Of a stretch of 19,637 bases of DNA, positions 7,714-13,551 are shown piece by piece (the first letter of the stretch is position 1; every line of letters starts with the position of its first letter). The translations under genes and the position numbers were made by a program. The notes under the pieces are model-generated. The model was not told the origin of the DNA and did no database searches. It worked only from the letters and a program-made list of their open reading frames with translations. The stretch spans positions 1-19,637 of the forward strand of contig NZ_DXLG01000022.1 of the NCBI RefSeq assembly GCF_019414865.1, given 5' to 3'. This DNA is from Veillonella sp. Lineage in GTDB: Bacteria > Bacillota > Negativicutes > Veillonellales > Veillonellaceae.

Positions 7714-8007
7714 ATGGATAAAGCGCGTAAAAAGGAATTATTAAAAGCTTATGCAGATAAGCAAAAGCAATCGTTTAAAGATAGTTTGCCTATGGACGAA
7801 GAGTTGTTTTGGAATCTCTTTGACTATGTAGACGAGAAGTTAGAGGCAAATGACGGTTGCGACCATAGTTTAACTTTCACCAGAGAATTCTTGGAAAAAC
7901 AAAAGGTAGATGTGGAAAGTGTACTAGACTGGATCGTTAACGAAGGTGGCGGCTGTGACTGCGAGGTTCTCTACAATGTGGAAGAACGTTTTGAGGAGTA
8001 CGATTAA
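7714..8007 (+). CDS. DUF2695 protein
   Basis: This 97-residue acidic protein ends with the family signature VLDWIVNEGGGCDCEVLYNV (a Gly-Gly-Gly-Cys-Asp-Cys segment near residues 77-82, with a Trp before it). DUF2695 proteins are short and uncharacterised; the paired cysteines may bind a metal, which is inference. The start has AAGGGAG upstream. It closes the immunity-like array and is followed by an intrinsic terminator at 8069-8103. Confidence 0.9.
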   Translation: MDKARKKELLKAYADKQKQSFKDSLPMDEELFWNLFDYVDEKLEANDGCDHSLTFTREFLEKQKVDVESVLDWIVNEGGGCDCEVLYNVEERFEEYD

Positions 8008-8037
8008 TAGTATTTTTCTATAGTTAACTCCTTCTAT

Positions 8038-8066
8038 TTGCAGGTGTTATCATAAAGGTATATAGT
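8038..8066 (+). promoter_or_regulatory. Promoter of the ECF S-component gene, nested in a terminator
   Basis: TTGCAG (8038-8043), 17 bp, TATAGT (8061-8066). The expected start near 8073 falls inside the left arm of the terminator hairpin at 8069-8097, so transcripts from this promoter would lack its outer three or four base pairs. Confidence 0.5.
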
Positions 8067-8068
8067 AA

Positions 8069-8103
8069 AGGCATGTGATGTAATTATTCACATGCCTATT
8101 TTT
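8069..8103 (+). terminator. Rho-independent terminator of the array
   Basis: AGGCATGTGA (8069-8078) pairs perfectly with TCACATGCCT (8088-8097) around a 9-nt loop, followed by TTTTT (8099-8103). The ribosome binding site of the next gene begins just downstream (AAGGAGG, about 8110-8116), so this element also lies in that gene's leader region. Confidence 0.8.
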
Positions 8104-8121
8104 CTTTATAAGGAGGACGCT

Positions 8122-8619
8122 ATGCAACACGTTCAAAACCGCAGTACTACGTCCGCGTTAGTACTCACAGCCGTATTGATTGCCCTCGCAACATTGTTTA
8201 CCATGTACACGAAAATCCCAGTACCTGGCATTCGCGGCTATTTCAATGTAGGAGATGTCGTTATTATGACGTCAGCTCTGTTATTAGGTCGAAAATATGG
8301 CGCCTATATTGGTGCTATCGGCCCAGCGTTAGCTGATCTATTCCTCGGCTACGCAGTCTTTGTACCAATCACTCTCGTGGTGAAAGGCATTGAAGGCTAT
8401 CTTGTCGGTACTGTCTATAACAATAAGACAACTACCTCTGCCTTAGTGGCAACCATTGTAGGTGGCATTATCATCGTAGCAGGCTACTTCATTGCCGAAT
8501 ACTTTGTATTTGATCCAGGCGTAGCCATTGCTAGTATTGTGACCAATACCATTCAAGCCATTATGAGCGTTATTATTAGCATGATTCTCTATGCGATTTT
8601 GCGTAAACGATTGGGGTAG
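8122..8619 (+). CDS. ECF transporter S-component (ECF-type riboflavin-transporter S family, PF07155-like)
   Basis: This 165-residue integral membrane protein should capture a vitamin-like substrate and work with a shared ECF ATPase/T module encoded elsewhere. ATG 8122 has AAGGAGG at ideal spacing; ATG 8092 lies inside the terminator and is unlikely. The family pattern is clear: FNVGDVVI (41-48), RKYGAYIGAIGPALADLFLG (57-76), then KGIEGYLVG (88-96), and five or six hydrophobic segments, ending in a basic KRLG tail. Related proteins have various substrates (riboflavin, pantothenate, hydroxymethylpyrimidine precursors); none is fixed by this sequence, and no riboswitch is visible upstream. Confidence 0.88.
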   Translation: MQHVQNRSTTSALVLTAVLIALATLFTMYTKIPVPGIRGYFNVGDVVIMTSALLLGRKYGAYIGAIGPALADLFLGYAVFVPITLVVKGIEGYLVGTVYNNKTTTSALVATIVGGIIIVAGYFIAEYFVFDPGVAIASIVTNTIQAIMSVIISMILYAILRKRLG

Positions 8620-8636
8620 GATTACTGATTCACAAT

Positions 8637-8669
8637 TCATATACAAATTATGATATAATTTGTATATGA
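8637..8669 (+). promoter_or_regulatory. Palindromic operator and extended -10 of the toxin-antitoxin operon
   Basis: A perfect inverted repeat with 15-nt arms and a 3-nt centre: left arm CATATACAAATTAT (8638-8651) plus an outer T, right arm ATAATTTGTATATG (8655-8668) plus A. It contains the extended -10 TGATATAAT (8651-8659), so a bound repressor would cover the promoter. The Shine-Dalgarno GAGGAGG follows at once. This is the arrangement expected for autoregulation by the antitoxin or the toxin-antitoxin complex. Confidence 0.85.
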
Positions 8670-8681
8670 GGAGGTGCTTTT

Positions 8682-8963
8682 ATGGGGTTATTACGTGAAA
8701 GTATCCGACCATCGTCGGATTTAAGAAATAAATATAATGAAATCTCTACCGTTTTAAAAACAGGGGATGAAGCTTGTATTATGACGGTAAATGGTCGTGG
8801 TGATACGGTATGTATGGGATATGAAACCTATAATAAATTGAAAGCACAGATAGAATTATTAGAGGCTATTGCCTTGGCAGAGGAAGATGAACGAAAAGGT
8901 AGAATGGGTCCTATTGAGGATACTTTTATCAGCATAGAACAGTTGTTAGCTGAGGCGGAATAG
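8682..8963 (+). CDS. Phd/YefM-family antitoxin
   Basis: This 93-residue protein has the Phd/YefM layout: an N-terminal DNA-binding domain starting IRPSSDLRNKYNEIS, a strand pair with IMTVNGRGDTVCM, and an acidic C-terminal tail (from about residue 55, LLEAIALAEEDERKGRMG) that would wrap the toxin. The ATG has GAGGAGG 8 nt upstream. It should neutralise the product of the next gene, 2 nt downstream, and repress the operon through the palindrome at 8637-8669. The antitoxin-first order is typical of type II systems. Confidence 0.92.
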   Translation: MGLLRESIRPSSDLRNKYNEISTVLKTGDEACIMTVNGRGDTVCMGYETYNKLKAQIELLEAIALAEEDERKGRMGPIEDTFISIEQLLAEAE

Positions 8964-8965
8964 TT

Positions 8966-9292
8966 ATGGAAGACACTGCTTATCGTATCATTATTATGGC
9001 ACAGGCTGATCAGGCATTGCATCATATTGTTCTGCATGTAAAGCAATCTTTTTCCAATGAAATTGCCAAGTCTGTTTATCAAGAGATTAAGGATAGAATT
9101 CTTTTATTAGCGGATAATCCTTATATGGGCATGATTCCAAGACATACTGTTTTACGTAATAAAAACTATCGTATGTTGATTATTAATAAAAATATTATTC
9201 TATATCGTGTCTTTGATGATGAAAAAGAAGTGCGCATATATAATATATTTAGTCAACGGCAAGATTATTTACAACTTCTGCAAGGATTGTAG
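8966..9292 (+). CDS. ParE/RelE-superfamily toxin
   Basis: This 108-residue basic protein starts 2 nt after the antitoxin stop, with its ribosome binding site inside the antitoxin gene. It shows the family pattern: YRIIIMAQADQAL at the start, a helix pair, IKDRILLLADNPYMGMIP in the middle, then YRMLIINKNIILYRVFDD and a closing IYNIFSQRQDY. ParE members poison gyrase and RelE members cleave mRNA on the ribosome; which applies is not decidable here. The NPYMG segment and the long N-terminal helices slightly favour ParE. The gene appears intact. Confidence 0.9.
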   Translation: MEDTAYRIIIMAQADQALHHIVLHVKQSFSNEIAKSVYQEIKDRILLLADNPYMGMIPRHTVLRNKNYRMLIINKNIILYRVFDDEKEVRIYNIFSQRQDYLQLLQGL

Positions 9293-9320
9293 ATGTTTAG
9301 TTGATTTGGTATAGATGAAT

Positions 9321-9350
9321 AAAGGGAGACTCTGTTGGGAGTCTCCCTTT
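9321..9350. terminator. Bidirectional terminator between convergent genes
   Basis: AAAGGGAGACTC (9321-9332) pairs perfectly with GAGTCTCCCTTT (9339-9350) around a 6-nt loop. A-rich and T-rich ends on both sides let it stop both the toxin operon and the gene ending at 9405 on the other strand. Confidence 0.8.
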
Positions 9351-9404
9351 GTTAGTTATAAATAGACTAATATTTATTAATAGATTTTTATTGCCGCTTA
9401 TTCT

Positions 9405-9785
9405 TTAATTCAGAATATTTCGTTCTTCAAAGACTGCTTTCACTGTAAACAGTGCATTCAGCACGCGTGGAAATCCCGCATAGGGGATGCAGTGGGTGCA
9501 GACCTCTACGATTTGCTCAGGCGCAATACCGACGTTGAGAGCTGCGTTGGTATGTACTTTCAGCTGAGCCTCGCAACCGCCCAGCGTTAATAGGGACGCA
9601 AGCGTAATCAGTTCCCGTTCCTTGAAATCCAGATTGGGGCGCGTGTAGATGTCGCCGAACAGCTCGACCAATAAATCGGCTATGGCCGGTGAAATCTCAT
9701 GAATTGTGTTATACACCTCCTCCCCGTGCAGCCCGTCAATCTGTTTCAATGTGTTCATACCGATGTTAAAACGTGTTTCTTTCAT
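9405..9785 (-). CDS. Carboxymuconolactone decarboxylase (CMD)-family protein
   Basis: This 126-residue protein belongs to the CMD/AhpD-like fold: KERELITLASLLTLGGCEAQ (56-75) with Cys71, then His78 and ALNVGIAPEQIVEVC. In AhpD, a CxxC plus His does peroxidase chemistry. Here only one Cys lies at the equivalent place (a second pair, C96 and C99, is further on), so function as decarboxylase, peroxidase or isomerase is undecided. The ribosome binding site GGAGGT precedes the start. It is divergent from a MerR regulator with a shared control region. It is clearly richer in G+C (two 60-nt stretches count 55-57%) than flanking genes (about 30% in a stretch of the toxin gene), suggesting acquisition by transfer. 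In Bacillus subtilis a MerR-family gene (adhR) is also next to a CMD gene (yraC). Confidence 0.88.
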   Translation of the reverse strand: MKETRFNIGMNTLKQIDGLHGEEVYNTIHEISPAIADLLVELFGDIYTRPNLDFKERELITLASLLTLGGCEAQLKVHTNAALNVGIAPEQIVEVCTHCIPYAGFPRVLNALFTVKAVFEERNILN

Positions 9786-9808
9786 AATTATTACCTCCGT
9801 CTAGACGT

Positions 9809-9839
9809 ATGATATATGCTCGAGTATACTTGAGGTCAA
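9809..9839 (-). promoter_or_regulatory. MerR-type promoter/operator of the CMD gene
   Basis: Read on the minus strand: -35 TTGACC (9834-9839), a 19-bp spacer, -10 TATCAT (9809-9814). The long spacer is diagnostic of MerR-activated promoters. Within it is a near palindrome, CTCAAGTATACTCGAG (9819-9834), close to the SoxR box consensus CCTCAAGTTAACTTGAGG known from enteric bacteria. The divergent MerR protein encoded at 9852 is the obvious candidate ligand-controlled activator. Confidence 0.75.
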
Positions 9840-9851
9840 GGTGGTGAAAGT

Positions 9852-10214
9852 ATGAAAATCGGTGAATTTTCAAAAATGGTAGGATTGTCCATTTCTACAT
9901 TGCGATATTACGAGGATCAGGGGTTCCTTCACATTGAGCGACAGAATGGCATTCGCAATTATCATGCAGAAGATGTGGGCTTTGTGCAGTTTATTAAACG
10001 CTTGAAAGACATGGGGATGCCGCTTGCGAATATCAAGCGATATGCGGATTTAAGGTATGCCGGATTTCATACGGTCCATGAAAGAATGACATTACTACAA
10101 GACCATTACCGGTTTATTGATGCCGAAATCAAACGATTGGAAGGCTATAAGAATAATTTAGAAGATAAGTTGAAGCTGTATGAAACTTTAGTAGAGAAAA
10201 ATGGGATTAAGTAG
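9852..10214 (+). CDS. MerR-family transcriptional regulator
   Basis: This 120-residue protein has the family's N-terminal winged helix-turn-helix (KIGEFSKMVGLSISTLRYYE, 2-21, then GFLHIERQNGIRNYHAEDV) and a long dimerisation helix near 78-115. It contains no cysteine at all, which rules out thiol or iron-sulfur sensing of the SoxR or NmlR/AdhR kind and also metal sensing through Cys. The ligand is unknown. It is divergent from the CMD gene with 66 nt between, and the spacer holds a MerR-type operator. ATG 9852 has AAGGTGG upstream. Confidence 0.92.
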   Translation: MKIGEFSKMVGLSISTLRYYEDQGFLHIERQNGIRNYHAEDVGFVQFIKRLKDMGMPLANIKRYADLRYAGFHTVHERMTLLQDHYRFIDAEIKRLEGYKNNLEDKLKLYETLVEKNGIK

Positions 10215-10252
10215 TTTTGTATTGTAGATATTTATAGTTATAGTATCAATAT

Positions 10253-10268
10253 GGAGGTAGGTACCTCC
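10253..10268. repeat. Short inverted repeat after the MerR gene
   Basis: GGAGGT (10253-10258) and ACCTCC (10263-10268) form a 6-bp stem with a 4-nt loop and no T-tract. It could be a weak terminator or an operator; evidence is slight. Confidence 0.25.
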
Positions 10269-10322
10269 TATTAATCATAATTATAGAGTGGTTATAATAT
10301 TTTAGTGGAACAAAGTTTTATA

Positions 10323-10331
10323 TGGTATAAT
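10323..10331 (+). promoter_or_regulatory. Extended -10 promoter of yjdM
   Basis: TGGTATAAT is a perfect TGnTATAAT; no clear -35. The start would be near 10338, about 27 nt before the ATG at 10365. Confidence 0.55.
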
Positions 10332-10364
10332 ACTTTCATTATGTAGTGAGAAAAGGAGATCTAA

Positions 10365-10709
10365 ATGGCAAATTTACCTAACTGCCCTAAGTGTGGCGAC
10401 GAGTACACATATGAAGATGGTCATATGTTTATCTGTCCTATGTGCGGACATGAATGGACAGCGGCTGATGCACAAGCTGCAGCTGAAGCAGGTATCATTC
10501 GCGATGCTAACGGCAACGAGCTAGCTGATGGCGATACAGTTGTTGTTGTCAAAGACCTCAAAGTAAAAGGCGCTGGCGTATTGAAACAAGGTACACGCGT
10601 TAAAAACATTCGCCTCATCACTGATGCGAGCGATGGCCACGATATCGATTGTAAAATCGATGGTTTCGGTGCGATGGCATTGAAATCTGAAATGGTTAAG
10701 AAAATCTAA
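10365..10709 (+). CDS. yjdM: YjdM/PhnA-family zinc-ribbon protein
   Basis: This 114-residue protein has two CxxC pairs, CPKC (8-11) and CPMC near residue 25, forming a zinc ribbon, followed by the family's C-terminal beta domain (NGNELADGDTVVVVKDLKVK, then GFGAMALKSEMVKK at the end). The length and motifs match E. coli YjdM, formerly called PhnA and once linked to alkylphosphonate use; that historical role is not supported by neighbours here. AAAAGGAG precedes the ATG. It is monocistronic with its own promoter and terminator. Confidence 0.93.
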   Translation: MANLPNCPKCGDEYTYEDGHMFICPMCGHEWTAADAQAAAEAGIIRDANGNELADGDTVVVVKDLKVKGAGVLKQGTRVKNIRLITDASDGHDIDCKIDGFGAMALKSEMVKKI

Positions 10710-10715
10710 TTTAAG

Positions 10716-10749
10716 AAATCCCTATCGATACGTTCGGTAGGGATTTTTT
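10716..10749 (+). terminator. Rho-independent terminator of yjdM
   Basis: AAATCCCTATCGA (10716-10728) pairs with TCGGTAGGGATTT (10734-10746) with one G-U pair and a 5-nt loop; the T-tract runs to 10749. A promoter follows immediately. Confidence 0.85.
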
Positions 10750-10751
10750 CG

Positions 10752-10760
10752 TGGTATAAT
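10752..10760 (+). promoter_or_regulatory. Extended -10 promoter of the TonB-C-like/pgpA operon
   Basis: TGGTATAAT (TG 10752-10753, TATAAT 10755-10760) is identical to the box in front of yjdM. It lies three bases after the yjdM terminator T-tract. Transcription would start near 10767. Confidence 0.55.
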
Positions 10761-10805
10761 CAACGTATACTGCGTGTAGTGGAAAGTACTTGGGGGAGAA
10801 AAACT

Positions 10806-11201
10806 ATGTTTAAAAGGGTTGTATTATTAGCTGTATTGGCGTCTATGATGGGGAATATTAGCTCTTTAGCGGCAGATTTAAAGCCCACAGATAAGCGTAC
10901 CTATGAATTACAGCAACAAATTTCTTATAATGTAGTCATTCCTAGTGAGGCTTTCAAGACGAGTGCCGATGGCACCTTGATTGTTCCTCTAGAAATTAAA
11001 ACAGATGATAAAGGGAATATTGTAGCCGTTGAAGCGGGGCCTAATAATTGGAAATTAGACCGCGATGCATATCCAATCTTTGAAGAGGCTGCAAAAGAGG
11101 CCGCTTGGCATACAAAGCATGTGGATACTGATGAAGCATTAGTTGTGACAATTCCAGTTAGTATTGTAATCGTATCAGGTGAACACCCTCATAAAAAATA
11201 A
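10806..11201 (+). CDS. Secreted protein with TonB C-terminal-like domain
   Basis: This 131-residue protein starts at ATG 10806, with TGGGGGAGA upstream, rather than GTG 10779, because a signal peptide then begins at residue 1 (MFKRVVLLAVLASMMG, cleavage near residue 22). After a short linker, residues 55-122 follow the TonB-C pattern: VPLEIKTDDKGNIVAVEAG, then LDRDAYPIFEEAAKEAAWHT and VVTIPVSIVI. The transmembrane anchor, proline-rich span and a partner ExbB/ExbD are missing. It is therefore not a functional TonB but a free periplasmic (possibly envelope-binding) domain. The next gene starts 10 nt after its stop. Confidence 0.72.
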   Translation: MFKRVVLLAVLASMMGNISSLAADLKPTDKRTYELQQQISYNVVIPSEAFKTSADGTLIVPLEIKTDDKGNIVAVEAGPNNWKLDRDAYPIFEEAAKEAAWHTKHVDTDEALVVTIPVSIVIVSGEHPHKK

Positions 11202-11211
11202 AGGAGCGGTT

Positions 11212-11730
11212 ATGGAATCTACAAAGGATTTAGAGAAATATACTTACGATCTTCTGGCGGAGCGTGGCGTTACGTTAGAGGATATTGCAGAGCTCGTTTT
11301 ATATGTTCAAAAACCATATATGCCTAATCTAACAATTGAAGAATGCCGTGAACATGTGGCTTCTGTCCTTTCAAAACGAGAGGTACATAATGCAATTATT
11401 ACGGGCATTGAGCTAGACAAGTTGACGGAACAAAATAAATTATCTCAGCCCTTGCAAGGTATTGTAGAAAATGATGAAAGCCTCTATGGTATCGACGAAA
11501 TCTTAGCCTTTTCCATCGTTAATTTATACGGTTCCATAGGGTTTACGAACTATGGCTATCTAGATAAGGTTAAGCCTGGCATCATTAAAAAGTTAGATAG
11601 CAAGGCTGGTGGTCATTGTAATACATTCCTCGATGATTTAGTAGGTGCTGTGGCAGCTGCTGCAGCGGGGAAATTAGCTCATAATGAACCTCATCGCGTA
11701 CGTCATGCGCTAGCTGAGGAAAAAGCATAA
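11212..11730 (+). CDS. Phosphatidylglycerophosphatase A family (YutG-like)
   Basis: The 172-residue protein resembles B. subtilis YutG throughout: RGVTLEDIAELVL (19-31), LSKREVHNAIITGIELD (53-69), DESLYGIDEILAFSIVNLYG (88-107) and GHCNTFLDDLVGA (134-146) with Asp141-Asp142. PgpA enzymes remove phosphate from phosphatidylglycerophosphate to give phosphatidylglycerol. This soluble YutG group lacks the membrane helices of E. coli PgpA, so its substrate is less certain. ATG 11212 is chosen for AAAGGAG, which overlaps the upstream stop codon; the GTG at 11179 would lie within the preceding gene. The 10-nt gap suggests translational coupling with the TonB-C-like gene. Confidence 0.88.
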   Translation: MESTKDLEKYTYDLLAERGVTLEDIAELVLYVQKPYMPNLTIEECREHVASVLSKREVHNAIITGIELDKLTEQNKLSQPLQGIVENDESLYGIDEILAFSIVNLYGSIGFTNYGYLDKVKPGIIKKLDSKAGGHCNTFLDDLVGAVAAAAAGKLAHNEPHRVRHALAEEKA

Positions 11731-11740
11731 ATTTTTGTCG

Positions 11741-11769
11741 TTGATGTTATTAAAAATTAAGAGTATAAC
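11741..11769 (+). promoter_or_regulatory. Promoter of the isochorismatase-like gene
   Basis: TTGATG (11741-11746), 17 bp, TATAAC (11764-11769). The start would be near 11776, leaving a leader of about 49 nt before ATG 11825. Confidence 0.5.
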
Positions 11770-11824
11770 TAGTAGTGAAATGAATAATTAATGTATTCTA
11801 TGTAGACTATATACAGGAGGAACT

Positions 11825-12364
11825 ATGCAAAAGGTTCTAGTTGTTATCGATATGCAAAAAGATTTCGTAGATGGCGCCCTTGGTTCAGCGCAAGCGCAGT
11901 TAATCGTAGATAATGTGCGCAACAAAATTGAGAACTTTGACGGGCCTATCATATTTACACGCGATACGCATGATACTAATTATCTTGAAAGCCAAGAGGG
12001 CAAGTTCTTACCTGTCACACATTGCGTGAAGAATACAGAAGGTTGGCATATTGTGACGGGCTTAATTGAGGCTGCAGAAGGGCGTCCTATCATGAGCCCT
12101 GTATCCTTTATAGACAAGCCAAACTTTGGATCCTTTGAGCTATTATCTCGTTTGGAAGGCATGAATTCGGTAAATCCTATTGAGTCTATTACACTCGTTG
12201 GTTTATGTACAGACATTTGCGTCGTTTCTAATGCGATTATACTGAAAGCTGGCTTGCCAGAAATTCCTGTTTACGTAGACTCTAGCTGCTGTGCAGGTGT
12301 GACAGAAGAATCCCACCAAGCAGCATTAACAACAATGAAAATGTGCCAATGTATTGTTGAGTAG
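11825..12364 (+). CDS. Isochorismatase-family cysteine hydrolase (nicotinamidase-like)
   Basis: This 179-residue enzyme has the full catalytic set: Asp9 in VVIDMQKDF, Lys98 in SFIDKPNFGSF, and Cys132 in the GLCTDICVVSNA motif. Metal-site residues resembling those of nicotinamidase are seen (Asp47 and His49 in RDTHDTNY, His66). Such enzymes hydrolyse amides or vinyl ethers by a thioester intermediate; nicotinamide to nicotinate, for NAD salvage, is the likeliest reaction but not proven. The ribosome binding site is CAGGAGG. It is monocistronic, with its own promoter and a strong terminator. Confidence 0.92.
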   Translation: MQKVLVVIDMQKDFVDGALGSAQAQLIVDNVRNKIENFDGPIIFTRDTHDTNYLESQEGKFLPVTHCVKNTEGWHIVTGLIEAAEGRPIMSPVSFIDKPNFGSFELLSRLEGMNSVNPIESITLVGLCTDICVVSNAIILKAGLPEIPVYVDSSCCAGVTEESHQAALTTMKMCQCIVE

Positions 12365-12413
12365 TTATTGTGTTATAGCTATATTAGAGTGCTTTACATT
12401 GATTAATAAACAT

Positions 12414-12443
12414 AAAGGCTATAGGAAATCCTATAGCCTTTTT
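12414..12443 (+). terminator. Rho-independent terminator of the isochorismatase-like gene
   Basis: AAAGGCTATAGG (12414-12425) pairs perfectly with CCTATAGCCTTT (12430-12441) around AAAT; the T-tract ends at 12443. Confidence 0.88.
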
Positions 12444-12458
12444 CTATGGGAAAATATA

Positions 12459-12487
12459 TTGACGATTTTCTATATGCAATATACAAT
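12459..12487 (+). promoter_or_regulatory. Promoter of the superoxide dismutase gene
   Basis: TTGACG (12459-12464), 17 bp, TACAAT (12482-12487), close to consensus. Start near 12494 gives an untranslated leader of about 115 nt with two hairpins. Confidence 0.65.
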
Positions 12488-12525
12488 AAATAAAGAATGA
12501 TAATTTATATCAATTAAAATAATAC

Positions 12526-12585
12526 CGATGCAGGTGCATCGAAATGCTTTCACAAGAACGATACCAGTATTTACTATCGTTCGTG
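12526..12585 (+). promoter_or_regulatory. Structured leader of sodA (two hairpins)
   Basis: First hairpin: CGATGCA (12526-12532) and TGCATCG (12535-12541), tight loop. Second: GAACGATA (12556-12563) and TATCGTTC (12575-12582), with CAC (12551-12553) pairing GTG (12583-12585) across a two-base bulge. No T-tract follows, so this is not a terminator. It is a candidate mRNA-stability or regulatory element; no known riboswitch class is recognised. Confidence 0.5.
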
Positions 12586-12608
12586 CCCTAAATTTAAGGA
12601 GGACTATT

Positions 12609-13232
12609 ATGAAACTTTTCGAACTCGCACCATTACCATATGCTTATGATTATCTTGAGCCTGTTATCGACGCAGAAACAATGAAATTGCACCATGACAA
12701 GCACCATCAAGCGTATGTTAATAATTTGAACGCTGCTATCGCAAAATACCCTGATCTTGCATATGGCTGTGTAGACTGCATTCTCGGCGATATCGCTAAT
12801 GTGCCAGAGGATATCTGTCAAGCTGTTATCAACAATGGCGGTGGTCACAAGAACCACACTATGTTCTGGGACATCATGACAAAACCAGACACTTCCAAAT
12901 TGCAAGGTCCTTTGAAAGCGGCTATCGACGCTGAACTTGGTGGTTATGATGCTTTTGTTGATAGATTCTCCGCTGCAGCAGCAACACGCTTCGGCTCTGG
13001 TTGGGCATGGCTTGTGGTAAACAAAGATGGCAAACTAGAAGTGACATCTACTGCGAACCAAGATAACCCTCTACTAGAAGGTAAAACAGCAATCCTTTGC
13101 TTAGACGTTTGGGAACATGCATATTACTTGCATTACCAAAACCGTCGCCCAGATTACATTAAGGAATTCTTCCGCGTTATTAATTGGGACAAAGTTTCTG
13201 AAAACTACGAAAAAGCATTGAAACATAACTAA
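12609..13232 (+). CDS. sodA: Superoxide dismutase, manganese type
   Basis: This 207-residue enzyme converts superoxide to oxygen and hydrogen peroxide in the cytoplasm. ATG 12609 has TAAGGAGG upstream and gives the normal N-terminus (LPYAYDYLEP); the in-frame extension to 12528 is in the hairpin leader. Metal ligands are His28 (KLHHDKHH), His83 (GGHKNHTMFW), Asp166 and His170 (DVWEHAYY). Gln151 in the STANQDNP motif sits where Mn-type and cambialistic enzymes have it, whereas Fe-type enzymes have the glutamine earlier. No partner catalase is in the window. Single gene with its own promoter and terminator. Presence in a presumably anaerobic host points to oxygen tolerance. Confidence 0.95.
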   Translation: MKLFELAPLPYAYDYLEPVIDAETMKLHHDKHHQAYVNNLNAAIAKYPDLAYGCVDCILGDIANVPEDICQAVINNGGGHKNHTMFWDIMTKPDTSKLQGPLKAAIDAELGGYDAFVDRFSAAAATRFGSGWAWLVVNKDGKLEVTSTANQDNPLLEGKTAILCLDVWEHAYYLHYQNRRPDYIKEFFRVINWDKVSENYEKALKHN

Positions 13233-13287
13233 TAAATCTCTCAGAACTTTCATCTCTCTAAAAACTAGATATATATTTTTAATAGAT

Positions 13288-13354
13288 AACGGATAGTTGG
13301 TTCAAAGCGTTCTAAATGATTAGATGACTTTGAATGCTCAGCTATCCGTTTTTT
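13288..13354 (+). terminator. Long two-step terminator hairpin after sodA
   Basis: Outer stem AACGGATAG (13288-13296) with CTATCCGTT (13342-13350); inner stem TTCAAAG (13301-13307) with CTTTGAA (13328-13334); T-tract to 13354. The rest of the 13233-13551 gap holds no gene that I can support. Confidence 0.8.
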
Positions 13355-13483
13355 ATATGAATTTCGATATTTTTGAAATATCTTTCAAAAGTATAGCCAT
13401 GGATACAGATTTTCCAATCGATATCGTTTATCATAGTGTCATAGGTTATTTTAGATAAACCTTTCAGAATGTAAATTGCCTTG

Positions 13484-13499
13484 TATACGAAGACGTATA
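13484..13499. promoter_or_regulatory. Operator-like inverted repeat before the DUF438 gene
   Basis: TATACG (13484-13489) and CGTATA (13494-13499) are separated by AAGA, 53 bp before the ATG at 13552. It could be a regulator binding site; no convincing promoter is aligned with it. Confidence 0.3.
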
Positions 13500-13551
13500 G
13501 AGGATTACTCACATATGTAATAAACAATATTTTTGACACGAGGGGATCAAA

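Noticed and set aside
2556..8007. Complete contact-dependent or polymorphic toxin locus
   Set aside because: No toxin, secretion or pre-toxin domain is found in the window; the upstream adhesin ends in a normal YadA-type anchor and carries no toxin tip.
8008..8121. Thiamine, riboflavin or other vitamin riboswitch for the ECF gene
   Set aside because: The region is too short and holds only a terminator hairpin.
12528..12608. N-terminal extension of SOD
   Set aside because: The extension lies in the hairpin leader and is absent from the normal SOD N-terminus; AAGGAGG sits before 12609.
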